A stretch of DNA of 64,000 nt from positions 186,001-250,000 of the forward strand of contig CAWIBX010000005.1 in NCBI GenBank assembly GCA_963834405.1, given 5' to 3'. The translations under genes were made by a program, and so were the position numbers. Positions 1 to 9,709 of this stretch are shown here, piece by piece (positions within the stretch are counted from its first letter, which is position 1; each line of letters opens with the position of its first letter). This stretch comes from Bog-473 sp963834405 (GTDB taxonomy: Bacteria; Actinomycetota; Acidimicrobiia; Acidimicrobiales; RAAP-2). Below the pieces are notes generated by a model that saw only the letters and a program-made list of their open reading frames with translations, was not told the DNA's origin and did not search any database.

Positions 1-305
1 ACGGTCCCGAGCTCGTGGAGCGCTACGAGCCGGTGGCGGCCGGGCGCGAACTGGGCAACGGGTTCACCGAGCTGACCGACCCCGACGACCAGCGGGCCCG
101 CTTCGAGGAGCAGGCGGCCAGGGCACGCGCCGGCGACGAGGAGGAGTCGGCGGTGATCGACGAGGACTACCTGCGCGCCCTGGAGTACGGGCTGCCCCCC
201 ACCTCGGGGTTCGGGCTGGGCGTGGACCGCCTCGTGATGCTCCTCGCCGACGTGTCCAACATCCGCGAGGTCATCGCCTTCCCCACGCTGCGGCCGGAGC
301 GCTGA
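1..305 (+). CDS. lysS: Lysyl-tRNA synthetase, C-terminal fragment
   Basis: The 3' end of a class II lysyl-tRNA synthetase, which charges tRNA-Lys in the cytoplasm. The frame is open from base 3, so the start lies upstream of the window. The visible ~100 residues carry the class II motif 3 region GFGLGVDRLVMLL, with its conserved Arg contacting ATP, followed by the typical ending REVIAFPTLRPE. NGFTELTDP upstream is also typical of LysS. A 9-bp inverted repeat follows the stop. The family is clear; only the rest of the protein is missing. Confidence 0.93.
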   Translation, partial: GPELVERYEPVAAGRELGNGFTELTDPDDQRARFEEQAARARAGDEEESAVIDEDYLRALEYGLPPTSGFGLGVDRLVMLLADVSNIREVIAFPTLRPER

Positions 306-313
306 CGCTTCCT

Positions 314-355
314 GGGCCGGAGGCTGATTCTTCTCCCGTTCTTACGCTCCGGCCC
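314..355 (+). terminator. Inverted repeat after lysS
   Basis: Perfect 9-bp arms GGGCCGGAG (314-322) and CTCCGGCCC (347-355) enclose a 24-nt loop just after the lysS stop. There is no T-tract, so this is a possible actinobacterial-type terminator or a transcript-end hairpin rather than a classical intrinsic terminator. Confidence 0.35.
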
Positions 356-388
356 GGTTCCTCACACGGTCCTTACAGGTTCCTCACA
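356..388 (+). promoter_or_regulatory. Three 11-bp direct repeats, candidate response-regulator box
   Basis: GGTTCCTCACA, CGGTCCTTACA and GGTTCCTCACA follow each other with no gap (356-366, 367-377, 378-388). An 11-bp period puts each half-site on the same helix face, as in OmpR/PhoB-family operators; mycobacterial PhoP sites have TCACA-type half-sites with this spacing. They lie 59-91 bp upstream of the secreted-protein start at 447. No convincing -10/-35 pair was identified. The regulator is inferred. Confidence 0.5.
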
Positions 389-446
389 TCTGACGTTCAG
401 AGTCGCGGGCAGGTGCAGTGTGCACCGCCTGTTCCAAGGAGGAGCA

Positions 447-818
447 ATGCTTCGCAAGATAATCGCCGGAACGGCCGTCGCGGGGGCCCTGACCTTCGGC
501 GCGGCCGGCCTCGCCGGAGCCGCCACGGCCACGACCCCGTCCAGCGGGTCCGGGACGAGCGGCTCCACCCTGTGCGCCAAGCTGCCCAAGGTCGAAGCGC
601 GGGTCCAGAAGATCGAGAACGCTCTGAAGACCCGGCTGCCCAAGGCCGAGGCCCGTGAGACCACGCTCAAGAACGAGGGCAAGACGGCGCAGGCCCAGAG
701 GCTGGCCAACCGCATCAGCCGGATCGAGGCCCGCGAGAACAAGGTGAACGCACGGCTGTCCAAGGCCGAGGCCAAGTGCGGGACGTCCTCGACGTCCTCG
801 ACCGGCTCGGGCGCCTAG
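447..818 (+). CDS. Small secreted coiled-coil protein
   Basis: I do not recognise a family. The 123-residue product has a clear Sec signal peptide (basic MLRK, hydrophobic core, cleavage near AGA-ATA at about residue 27). A Ser/Gly/Thr linker follows, then about 75 charged residues with repeated KVEARVQKIENAL-like heptads, predicted to form a helical coiled coil, and a Ser/Thr tail. Two Cys flank the coil (CAKLPK and AKCGT) and might form a disulfide. The ATG at 447 is chosen because AAGGAGG lies at 436-442 and the signal peptide starts there; an ATG at 420 lacks such a site. The stop overlaps the stop of the opposing gene. Likely exported and perhaps envelope-associated (inference). Confidence 0.75.
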   Translation: MLRKIIAGTAVAGALTFGAAGLAGAATATTPSSGSGTSGSTLCAKLPKVEARVQKIENALKTRLPKAEARETTLKNEGKTAQAQRLANRISRIEARENKVNARLSKAEAKCGTSSTSSTGSGA

Positions 819-1789
819 TCCGGAAGGTCGCTGAGGAGCTCCGCCGCCAGCCGGGTGAGGCCCGCCCGTAACTCGGGGGGTCCGATCCCGGCGGTGGCAT
901 CCTCGGCGCGTTCGACGTAGGTCCGCGCTTCGTGGACGGAGGCGGCAATGCCCGCCGAGGCCATGACCATGGCGCGGGCCTTGTCGCGTTCGGGCTGGGC
1001 CAGCGGCTGGCCGAGCAGCGCGCGCAGGTCCGGGCCGGCGTCAGGATCGGCCAGCGCCACCAGTGCGGGCAGTGTGTAGATGCCCTCGGCGAGGTCCTGG
1101 CCGGCCGGCTTCTGCAGCTGGCCGTCGGTGGCGGTGATGTCGAGGATGTCGTCGCGGATCTGGAAGGCCATGCCGAAACAGCGCCCGTACTCGGTGCACG
1201 CCTCGATCTCGGTCCCGGGCAGGCCGCCGGTCAGCGCCCCGATACGGCACGACGTCGCGGTCAACGCCGCCGTCTTGCCGCTGATGGCCGATGTGTAGTC
1301 CTCGCGGCTGCGGCCGATCTGGAAGGCGGAGCGCACCTCGGACACCTGTCCCTGGCACAGCTTCCCCAGCGTGTCCGCCAGCAGCGTCGCGATCTCCGTC
1401 CCCAGGCTGGCTGCGATGGCCGCACTGCGCGCCAACAGGTAGTCGCCGGCGACGATGGCCACGAGGTTGCCGTAGCGGCTGTTGACGCTCTCGACGTTGC
1501 GCCGGATCGTCGCTTCGTCGATCACGTCGTCGTGGTAGAGCGAGGCGAGATGGACCAGCTCGACCGCGACGCCGCCCATCAGGTCCTCGTGTGTGGCGTC
1601 ACGATCGCCCCCCGTCGCCGTCGCCAGCGCCAGGAGCGGGCGGAGCCGCTTGCCCCCGGCGGCGATGAGATGCGTCGTCACCTCGTCCAGGAAGCCGTCC
1701 CCCGTGACCACGGACTCGGTCAGGAGGGGCTCCAGACGCCGCAGTCCCTCTTGCAGGCGGGGCAGGCCGAGGGCCTGGGTCGGGTTCAC
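815..1789 (-). CDS. Long-chain polyprenyl diphosphate synthase
   Basis: All-trans polyprenyl synthetase, which condenses IPP units onto an allylic diphosphate, most probably for the menaquinone side chain. The product is 324 residues, normal for the family. Both Asp-rich motifs are present: YHDDVIDEA (first, FARM) and QIRDDILDIT (second), plus GGKRLRP near the N terminus. Ala at position -5 from the first Asp (HLASLYHDD) lacks the bulky residue that stops short chains, suggesting a long product such as hepta- to octaprenyl. GTG at 1789 begins MNPTQALGLPRL; the purine run GGGGGA sits very close upstream, so the start is not firm. The gene converges on the small secreted-protein gene, with stop codons interleaved as CTAG. 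Confidence 0.88.
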   Translation of the reverse strand: MNPTQALGLPRLQEGLRRLEPLLTESVVTGDGFLDEVTTHLIAAGGKRLRPLLALATATGGDRDATHEDLMGGVAVELVHLASLYHDDVIDEATIRRNVESVNSRYGNLVAIVAGDYLLARSAAIAASLGTEIATLLADTLGKLCQGQVSEVRSAFQIGRSREDYTSAISGKTAALTATSCRIGALTGGLPGTEIEACTEYGRCFGMAFQIRDDILDITATDGQLQKPAGQDLAEGIYTLPALVALADPDAGPDLRALLGQPLAQPERDKARAMVMASAGIAASVHEARTYVERAEDATAGIGPPELRAGLTRLAAELLSDLPD

Positions 1790-1942
1790 TCCCCCAGACG
1801 TTAGGGCACGTCCCCGGCGCGGCGACAACCCGCCCGAGCAGGGACGGAGCAACCCCGGGACCCGGGCGAAGGAAATTCCCGGTGGCGGGGTTCCCTCCTG
1901 TACCCCCTCGCACCTGCCGCCTGCTCCAACTAAGGCCACAGG

Positions 1943-1948
1943 TACACT
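1943..1948 (+). promoter_or_regulatory. Candidate -10 box for clpC
   Basis: TACACT, about 40 bp upstream of the clpC start. No good -35 was seen and no CtsR or CIRCE site is evident. Confidence 0.4.
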
Positions 1949-1987
1949 GGGCCGAGAAGTCAGAGAGGAAGAAGAGAGGCGGTCAGG

Positions 1988-4498
<2,511 letters not shown>

Positions 4499-4511
4499 AC
4501 GCGGGCGCGGG

Positions 4512-5045
4512 TCACTCCCAGCAGTAGCGGAACTCGCCGCGCAGGCTCCGGTCGTACCCGGGCAGCCGCCGCGCCATGAAGTTCGGGTTGTGCCGGTCGA
4601 CCGGGGGGTAGTGAATGCCGAGCGGCCAGGCGGGCTCGAAGCCGAAGCGCTCGTAGTACACGGGGTCTCCGAGCAGCAGGAGCAGGGGATGCTCCCAGTC
4701 GCAGGCGTGCTTTATCACCGCCAGCATCAGCGCGCTGCCGATGCCCTCACCCTGGCGCTCCGGCGCGACCGAGAGCGGCGCCACGCCGAGGACGTCGCGT
4801 GCGCGTGCGCGTGCGGCTGTGCCTGCGCCGAGCAGCCCGGGCGCGGCCATGACGTGGCCCACCACGTTGCGCCCGTCGTGGGCGACGAGCTCGAGCAGCC
4901 GCAGCGGGTGGCAGCGCGACCAGGTGCTCCGGACGATGTCGATCTCCTCGTTGGCGTCGTGTTCGGGGCTGCTGAACGCGTCCTCGACGACGTCGAGGAT
5001 GAGCGCGGCATCGCTGTCCCGGGAGAGGCGGATGGCGACGGTCAC
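4512..5045 (-). CDS. GNAT family N-acetyltransferase
   Basis: A 177-residue GNAT-fold acetyltransferase. The acetyl-CoA binding segment is PERQGEGIGSALM (motif A, Q/RxxGxG/A), followed by LLLLGDPVYYERFGFEPA, which matches the YjhB/YhbS-like subgroup (GdpxYYxRFGF). The substrate cannot be deduced. The GTG at 5045 overlaps the TGA of the upstream EEP gene as GTGA, so the two are probably translationally coupled. The longer upstream reading frame is an overlap with the EEP gene in another frame, not part of this protein. Confidence 0.85.
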   Translation of the reverse strand: MTVAIRLSRDSDAALILDVVEDAFSSPEHDANEEIDIVRSTWSRCHPLRLLELVAHDGRNVVGHVMAAPGLLGAGTAARARARDVLGVAPLSVAPERQGEGIGSALMLAVIKHACDWEHPLLLLLGDPVYYERFGFEPAWPLGIHYPPVDRHNPNFMARRLPGYDRSLRGEFRYCWE

Positions 5046-6085
5046 GACGGCGCCGCCGGCACGGCCGGCGCTGGCGGCACCCGTACCGCCACGGACACGA
5101 CCTGGTGGTCGGAGAGGCCGTCGCACGAGGTGACGGCGGGACGCCGGGCCTCGAGCCCGCGGACGAGGATCCAGTCGAGCTTGAGCGGGACGTGATCGGG
5201 CAGCCCCCGGGGGTCGTGGCTCGTCGTGGGCGCGGCCACGTTGGCGTCGGTCCACGCGAAGCCGTGTGCCCGCGCCACCTCGAAGAGCGGCTCCGTGTCG
5301 ACCGGCCAGGTGAAGCGCGCCGGGGCACGGGCGCGCATGCGGCGGACGGCAGCACGATCGGCGAGCTCTTCGAGCGCCACGCCGAACGTGTTGAGGTCAC
5401 CAGCGACGACAGCCGGTTCCGGTCCGGGGCCTATCGCCTGGAGGAGCGTTTCCAACTGGGCGGCCCGCCCGTTGGGTTCGGTCATGTTCTCCAAGTGGGT
5501 CGACGCGAAGCGCACCGGCGTCCCGCCCACCTCGAGCGTGGCCAGCACCGCCATGCGCCCGCCGACACGGGGCTCCGTCGAGCCCGCCTTGAACCAGGCG
5601 CCCTCCCCACCGAGGCGCACGACGGCCGGGTCCTCGAGTCGAGCGGCCGTGAGGATTGCGTTGCCGTGCAGCCCGCGCGTGTTGTCGCCGACCAGCTCCA
5701 CGAATTCCACGCCGTACCCATACCCCGTCCCCAGCTGTTCCGCGAGGACACTGGGCACGTCGACGTCGCCGGTGCGCGCCATGCCCGAATCGAGCTCGGA
5801 CAGCAACAGGACGTCCCCCGCGCAGTTGCGCAGCAGTTCAGCGGCGCGTGGGGCGTCCCCGCCGCGCTCCGCGTTCCAGGCGACCACGCGCACCCACCCA
5901 TTCAGGGGCGTCGGTTGCTGGGCCGGGGCGTGCAGCTGCGTCTCCACCTCGTGCAGGCAGGCGAGGTCGGCGATGAGGCGTCTGTGCAGATCCTGGTCGC
6001 CGAGGCTCTCCGCCCAGTGCGCCCGGCCGGAGGCGGTGGGGTGCATCCACGCCCCGAGCCTCGCCTGGCACCGTTTCCGCGACAA
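5042..6085 (-). CDS. Endonuclease/exonuclease/phosphatase (EEP) family protein
   Basis: A metal-dependent phosphoesterase of the EEP (DNase I-like) superfamily. After an N-terminal helical segment of about 65 residues come the family signatures: VVAWNAERGG (metal-binding Asn), LLLSELD (catalytic Glu region), FASTHLEN, AVVAGDLNTF (Asp/Asn) and the ending LSDHQVVSV (catalytic Asp-His). Substrate unknown; it could be a nuclease, a sugar phosphatase or a phospholipase. TTG at 6085 gives 347 residues; ATG at 6046 (MHPTASG) gives 334 and is an equally plausible start. Coupled by GTGA overlap to the downstream GNAT gene. The promoter must lie in the repeat-rich region to the right. Confidence 0.82.
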   Translation of the reverse strand: MSRKRCQARLGAWMHPTASGRAHWAESLGDQDLHRRLIADLACLHEVETQLHAPAQQPTPLNGWVRVVAWNAERGGDAPRAAELLRNCAGDVLLLSELDSGMARTGDVDVPSVLAEQLGTGYGYGVEFVELVGDNTRGLHGNAILTAARLEDPAVVRLGGEGAWFKAGSTEPRVGGRMAVLATLEVGGTPVRFASTHLENMTEPNGRAAQLETLLQAIGPGPEPAVVAGDLNTFGVALEELADRAAVRRMRARAPARFTWPVDTEPLFEVARAHGFAWTDANVAAPTTSHDPRGLPDHVPLKLDWILVRGLEARRPAVTSCDGLSDHQVVSVAVRVPPAPAVPAAPS

Positions 6086-6120
6086 GCCCTCATGGTGGTG
6101 TCTGTCTCTGGCGTCGAGGG

Positions 6121-6270
6121 GCCATTCGGCCGGGGCTGGTGGGTCGAGAGCCCATTCGGCCGGGGCTGGTGGGTCGAGAGCCCATTCGGCCGGGGCTGGT
6201 GGGTCGAGAGCCCGTTCGGCCGGGGCTGGTGGGTCGAGAGCCCGTTCGGCAGGGGCCGCTGGGTTGAGAG
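6121..6270. repeat. Five tandem copies of a 30-bp repeat
   Basis: Exact 30-bp periods begin at 6121, 6151, 6181, 6211 and 6241. The core is CATTCGGCCGGGGCTGGTGG followed by GTCGAGAGCC. Units 2 and 3 are identical, units 4 and 5 start CGTT, and unit 5 has several changes. Because 30 is a multiple of 3, several frames stay open and read as decapeptide repeats, but no coding signal supports translation. The unit resembles the GC-rich half of the hairpin repeat that follows it. Confidence 0.9.
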
Positions 6271-6333
6271 CCCGTCTGCGGAGTGTCCTCTAAAAAAAAG
6301 AATAATCATCGGCGATTATCCTTTCGAAAATAC
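6271..6333. repeat. AT-rich hairpin repeat, copy A
   Basis: TCTGCGGAGTGTCCTCT is followed by A8 and an 11-bp stem with one mismatch (6297-6307 and 6314-6324; loop ATCGGC). On the minus strand it reads as a stem-loop followed by a T-tract, like an intrinsic terminator. It is repeated at 43.8 and 44.0 kb. It is strikingly AT-rich for this genome. Confidence 0.8.
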
Positions 6334-6545
6334 CTAGCCCTCCCGCCCTACCGCTGTCGGTGTTCGCCCTTCGGGCGAATACCTCTACCCCGGTCGGTGT
6401 TCGCCCTTCGGGTTTTCGCCCTTCTGGCTTTCGCCCCGCACCGGGGGCCTTCGCCCTCTTGGGCCTTTGCCCCCCTCACGGGCCCCCCGTAGACGATCGC
6501 CGGATCCGGACCTGGCTGACCAGCCCCGTTGTGACAACGGGTCCG
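6334..6545. repeat. Intergenic region with degenerate TTCGCCCTTCGGG palindromes
   Basis: Between the EEP gene and radA no gene was found. A 20-bp direct repeat, GTCGGTGTTCGCCCTTCGGG, occurs at 6356-6375 and 6393-6412. The first copy extends to a perfect stem TTCGCCC-TTC-GGGCGAA (6363-6379). Degenerate versions continue to about 6475. These look like REP-type palindromes. Confidence 0.65.
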
Positions 6546-6551
6546 TACAGT
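6546..6551 (+). promoter_or_regulatory. -10 box for a leaderless radA transcript
   Basis: TACAGT ends 7 nt before the ATG at 6559, the spacing expected when transcription starts at the start codon. No ribosome binding site is present. This favours 6559 over the GTG at 6550, which overlaps the box. Confidence 0.5.
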
Positions 6552-6558
6552 GCGCCGC

Positions 6559-8064
6559 ATGGCACCGCGGGCCCGCTCCGTCGTTTACGTCTGCGGGGAA
6601 TGCAAGGCGACGGCGCACCGCTGGGCTGGACGATGCGGCAAATGCGGCAACTGGAACACGTTGTGTGAAGCACCGCAGGCGGCGCCACACCACCCGGGGT
6701 CGCCGCACCACCCGGCCTCGCACCACGCGGCCGAACCCCCAGCACTCGTCGCCCTACGAGACGTCGGCACGGACTCGGCCCGCCCCCTGCCGACGGGCGT
6801 CGGCGAGCTCGACCGCGTGCTCGGCGGCGGCGTGGTCGCCGGCTCCGTCACGCTCCTCTTCGGGCCGCCCGGCATCGGCAAGTCCACCCTGCTCTTCCAG
6901 GTGCTGTCCTCGGTGGCGGCCACCGGCGTCGATGTCATGCTGGCCTCGGCCGAGGAGTCCCTCGCCCAGGTGGGTGGGCGCGCCGGACGTATCGGCGCCG
7001 TCCCCCCGCATCTCCTCGCGCTCGAGGGGTACGACGTCGACGCCATCGAGGCCGCGTTGGCGCGGCATCGTCCCGCGCTGGTCGTCGTCGATTCGCTCCA
7101 GTCGATCGCCGACCCGCTCCTGTCGCAGTCCGCCGGCAGCTTGGCGCAGGTGCGCGCGTGTATCGAGCGGCTGACAAGACTGGCGAAGTCTTCCGGCGTC
7201 CCCGTCGTGCTGGTCGGACACGTCACCAAGGACGGCGATCTGGCCGGACCACGCGCCGTCGAACACCTCGTCGACACCGTGCTCTCCTTCGACGGCGACC
7301 GCCATCACGCCCTGCGCGTGCTGACCTCCGTGAAGCACCGCTTCGGGCCTGCCGGCGAGGTCGGCATCTTCGAGATGCGCGACGACGGGCTCCGCGCCGT
7401 ACCCGACCCCGGCCCGCTCATGCTCGGCGACCGCATGTTGGGGGTGCCCGGTTCCGTCGTCGTCCCGGTGCTGCAGGGCCGGCGGCCGCTCCTCGTGGAG
7501 GTCCAGGCGCTCCTCGGACCGAGCGCAACCACCGGCCACGGCCACCCCGGCCACACCGGCCACACCGGCCATACCAGCCACGGCCACACCGGCCGCTCCC
7601 ACGCCCTCGGCCTCGATGCCGGCCGGGTCAACCTCCTCATGGCCGTACTGGCCTGCCGCACAACGGAAGAACTCCCCACGCCCGCGGACGTCTTCGTCGC
7701 CGCTGTCGGCGGCATCACCGTGTCCGAGCCCGCGGCCGACCTCGCGGTCGCACTCGCTGTGGCGTCCGTCGCACACGGGCGCGTTGTGCCGGCAAACCTC
7801 GTTGTCTTCGGAGAGCTGGGTCTCGCCGGAGAGGTCCGGCTCGTCCCCGGCGCCGACCGCCGGCTGGCCGAGGCGCAACGCGCCGGGTTCACCCGCGCGC
7901 TGGTGCCCTTCTCGACGCCGGCCGACGCCGCGCCGCCCGCCCTGACCGTGCACCCCGTGCGCACCCTCGACGACGCGCTCGCCCGGGTGTTCTCCGAAGA
8001 ACGCGGCGCAGCGCCGGATACGATGCCCACGTGGTCGACCAGGGCAGTGGCAGCCAGCCGCTGA
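6559..8064 (+). CDS. radA: DNA repair protein RadA/Sms
   Basis: RecA-like ATPase that promotes branch migration during recombinational repair. The 501-residue product has an N-terminal C4 zinc finger (CGECKATAHRWAGRCGKCG), Walker A FGPPGIGKST, Walker B LVVVDSLQS and a C-terminal Lon-like domain (SEPAADLAVALAVAS, FGELGLAGEVR). Two oddities are visible. The RadA signature KNRFG reads KHRFG (His near residue 260). A Gly/His/Thr-rich insertion, GHTGHTGHTSHGHTGRSH, falls near residues 325-345 at the entry to the Lon-like domain. ATG at 6559 is chosen for the -10 spacing. The last 34 bp overlap disA, so both genes probably form one transcript. Confidence 0.95.
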   Translation: MAPRARSVVYVCGECKATAHRWAGRCGKCGNWNTLCEAPQAAPHHPGSPHHPASHHAAEPPALVALRDVGTDSARPLPTGVGELDRVLGGGVVAGSVTLLFGPPGIGKSTLLFQVLSSVAATGVDVMLASAEESLAQVGGRAGRIGAVPPHLLALEGYDVDAIEAALARHRPALVVVDSLQSIADPLLSQSAGSLAQVRACIERLTRLAKSSGVPVVLVGHVTKDGDLAGPRAVEHLVDTVLSFDGDRHHALRVLTSVKHRFGPAGEVGIFEMRDDGLRAVPDPGPLMLGDRMLGVPGSVVVPVLQGRRPLLVEVQALLGPSATTGHGHPGHTGHTGHTSHGHTGRSHALGLDAGRVNLLMAVLACRTTEELPTPADVFVAAVGGITVSEPAADLAVALAVASVAHGRVVPANLVVFGELGLAGEVRLVPGADRRLAEAQRAGFTRALVPFSTPADAAPPALTVHPVRTLDDALARVFSEERGAAPDTMPTWSTRAVAASR

Positions 8065-9089
8065 ACGACGCCCTGGGCATGATCGCCCCGGGCACCGCAC
8101 TGCGCGAAGGGCTCGACCGGATCCTCCAGGCGAAACACGGGGCGCTGATCATCGTCGGGGACGATCCCGCCGTCCTTTCCATCTGCACCGGGGGCTTCCT
8201 CCTCGATGCGGAGTACTCCCCCCAACGCCTCTCGGAGCTGGCCAAGATGGACGGCGCCATCATCCTGGCCCCCGACGCCTCACGCATCGCACGGGCCAAC
8301 GTGCACCTCGTCCCCAAGTCGACGATCCCCACGTCGGAGACCGGCACCCGGCACCGCACCGCCGAGCGGGTCGCCCGCTCCATCGACGTGCCCGTGGTCG
8401 CGGTGTCCGAGGCGATGGCGACCATCGCCGTGTACCGCAACGACCGGAAGCACACGACCCAGTCCGCGGGATGGCTCATCGACCGCTCGAGCCAGGCGCT
8501 GGCCACGCTGCAACGGTTCCGGGTGCGCTTCGACGACGCGCTGTCCACGCTGACCCGCCTCGAGATGGAGGACTCGGTCTCCGTCCGTGATGTCGTCTCC
8601 GTGCTCCAGCCGGGCGAGATGGTCCGACGCATCGCCGTCGAGATCGAGGGCCACCTCGTCGAGCTCGGCTCCGACGGCCGCCTCATCCACCTGCAGACCG
8701 AGGAGCTCAGCGGCGGCGTGCCCGAGACGCTGGCGCTCGTGTTGCAGGACTACAGCGACGCCCAGGGCATCGAACACCTGCAGTCGATGTCACCCGACTC
8801 GCTCATGGACCTGCCGAAGGTCGTGTCGGCGCTGAACCTCCCCGCGCACGACGGCCAGCTGCACGCCGAGCTGGCCCCCCGGGGCTACCGGCTCTTACAC
8901 CGCCTGCCGCAGCTGTCCGAGGTCCTCATCGAGCGCCTGGTCACCCGCTTCGGCACCCTCCCCGAGGTCCTGTCCGCCTCGGCCGCCGAGCTCGAGTCCG
9001 TGGACGGCATCGGTGCGGCGACGGCCCGCCACGTGCGCGACGGGCTCGCCCGTCTGGTCGAGGCCAGCATCTTCGAGCGATACGAATGA
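8031..9089 (+). CDS. disA: Diadenylate cyclase DisA (DNA integrity scanning)
   Basis: Makes c-di-AMP from two ATP and scans DNA for branched structures. The 352-residue product has the DAC domain at residues ~15-150 with both catalytic motifs, MDGAII (DGA) and GTRHRTAER (RHR). A helical linker follows, then a C-terminal HhH/RuvA-like DNA-binding domain (VTRFGTLPEVLSASAAELESV with DGIGAATARHVRDGL). GTG at 8031 lies inside the 3' end of radA, the order found in other actinobacteria, where RadA and DisA are functionally linked. The length matches the family. Confidence 0.96.
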   Translation: MVDQGSGSQPLNDALGMIAPGTALREGLDRILQAKHGALIIVGDDPAVLSICTGGFLLDAEYSPQRLSELAKMDGAIILAPDASRIARANVHLVPKSTIPTSETGTRHRTAERVARSIDVPVVAVSEAMATIAVYRNDRKHTTQSAGWLIDRSSQALATLQRFRVRFDDALSTLTRLEMEDSVSVRDVVSVLQPGEMVRRIAVEIEGHLVELGSDGRLIHLQTEELSGGVPETLALVLQDYSDAQGIEHLQSMSPDSLMDLPKVVSALNLPAHDGQLHAELAPRGYRLLHRLPQLSEVLIERLVTRFGTLPEVLSASAAELESVDGIGAATARHVRDGLARLVEASIFERYE

Positions 9090-9103
9090 GCGGCCGCGCC
9101 TGG

Positions 9104-9144
9104 TAGAATGGTGAGCCGCCGTCGGAGGGGTCGCACCCCTTCCG
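9104..9144 (+). promoter_or_regulatory. Candidate carD -10 box and leader hairpin
   Basis: TAGAAT (9104-9109) is followed by a hairpin with arms CGGAGGGGT (9123-9131) and ACCCCTTCCG (9135-9144), one base bulged. It lies in the ~100-nt leader of carD. It could stabilise or attenuate the transcript, or it could end the radA-disA transcript. Confidence 0.4.
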
Positions 9145-9213
9145 GCAGCCTCTCACCAGCGTCACCGGCACTTTTGTGTGCCCGTGCGGCTGCATGCAAG
9201 GAGTCTGAGTCCT

Positions 9214-9693
9214 GTGTCGTTCAAGGTCGGAGACAAAGTCGTCTACCCCCACCACGGGGCAGCTGTCATCGAGAAGCGTGAGACCAAGGTCGCGTTCGGG
9301 GAGAAGCGGGAGTACCTGGTCCTCCGGCTCGCCTACGGCGACCTGATCCTCAACGTGCCGGCCGACAACACCGAGGGCGTCGGCCTGCGCGAGGTCATTA
9401 ACGACGAGGAGGTCGAAGAGGTCTTCGCCGTGCTGCGCAAGAAGGAAGCGCGCATGCCGACCAACTGGTCCCGCCGCTACAAGAACCACTCGGAGAAGCT
9501 GCGCTCGGGCGACATCTACCAGGTCGCCGAGGTGGTCCGGAACCTCTCCATCCGGGACAAGGACAAGGGCCTGTCCGCCGGCGAGAAGCGGATGCTGCAG
9601 CGGGCGCGCCAGATCCTCGTGTCGGAGCTCACCTTCGCGCTCAACGTGGACGAGGAGACGGCGGAAGAGCGTCTGAACGACGCCCTGACCTGA
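9214..9693 (+). CDS. carD: CarD-family RNA polymerase-binding transcription factor
   Basis: Binds the RNAP beta lobe and stabilises open complexes at rRNA and other promoters. The 159-residue product begins MSFKVGDKVVYPHHGAA, the RNAP-interaction (Tudor-like) domain. The C-terminal helical DNA-binding region includes MPTNWSRRYKNHSEKL, with the conserved Trp that inserts at the upstream edge of the bubble. GTG at 9214 is chosen because it gives the canonical N terminus and AAGGAG lies 10 nt upstream (9198-9203). It is followed by ispD, the order seen in mycobacteria. Confidence 0.96.
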   Translation: MSFKVGDKVVYPHHGAAVIEKRETKVAFGEKREYLVLRLAYGDLILNVPADNTEGVGLREVINDEEVEEVFAVLRKKEARMPTNWSRRYKNHSEKLRSGDIYQVAEVVRNLSIRDKDKGLSAGEKRMLQRARQILVSELTFALNVDEETAEERLNDALT

Positions 9694-9709
9694 CCCGGCC
9701 GCACGCACC

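Noticed and set aside
6121..6270. 30-bp repeats as a CRISPR array or coding decapeptide repeat
   Set aside because: No spacers between units; the open frames lack start signals and end in the AT-rich hairpin.
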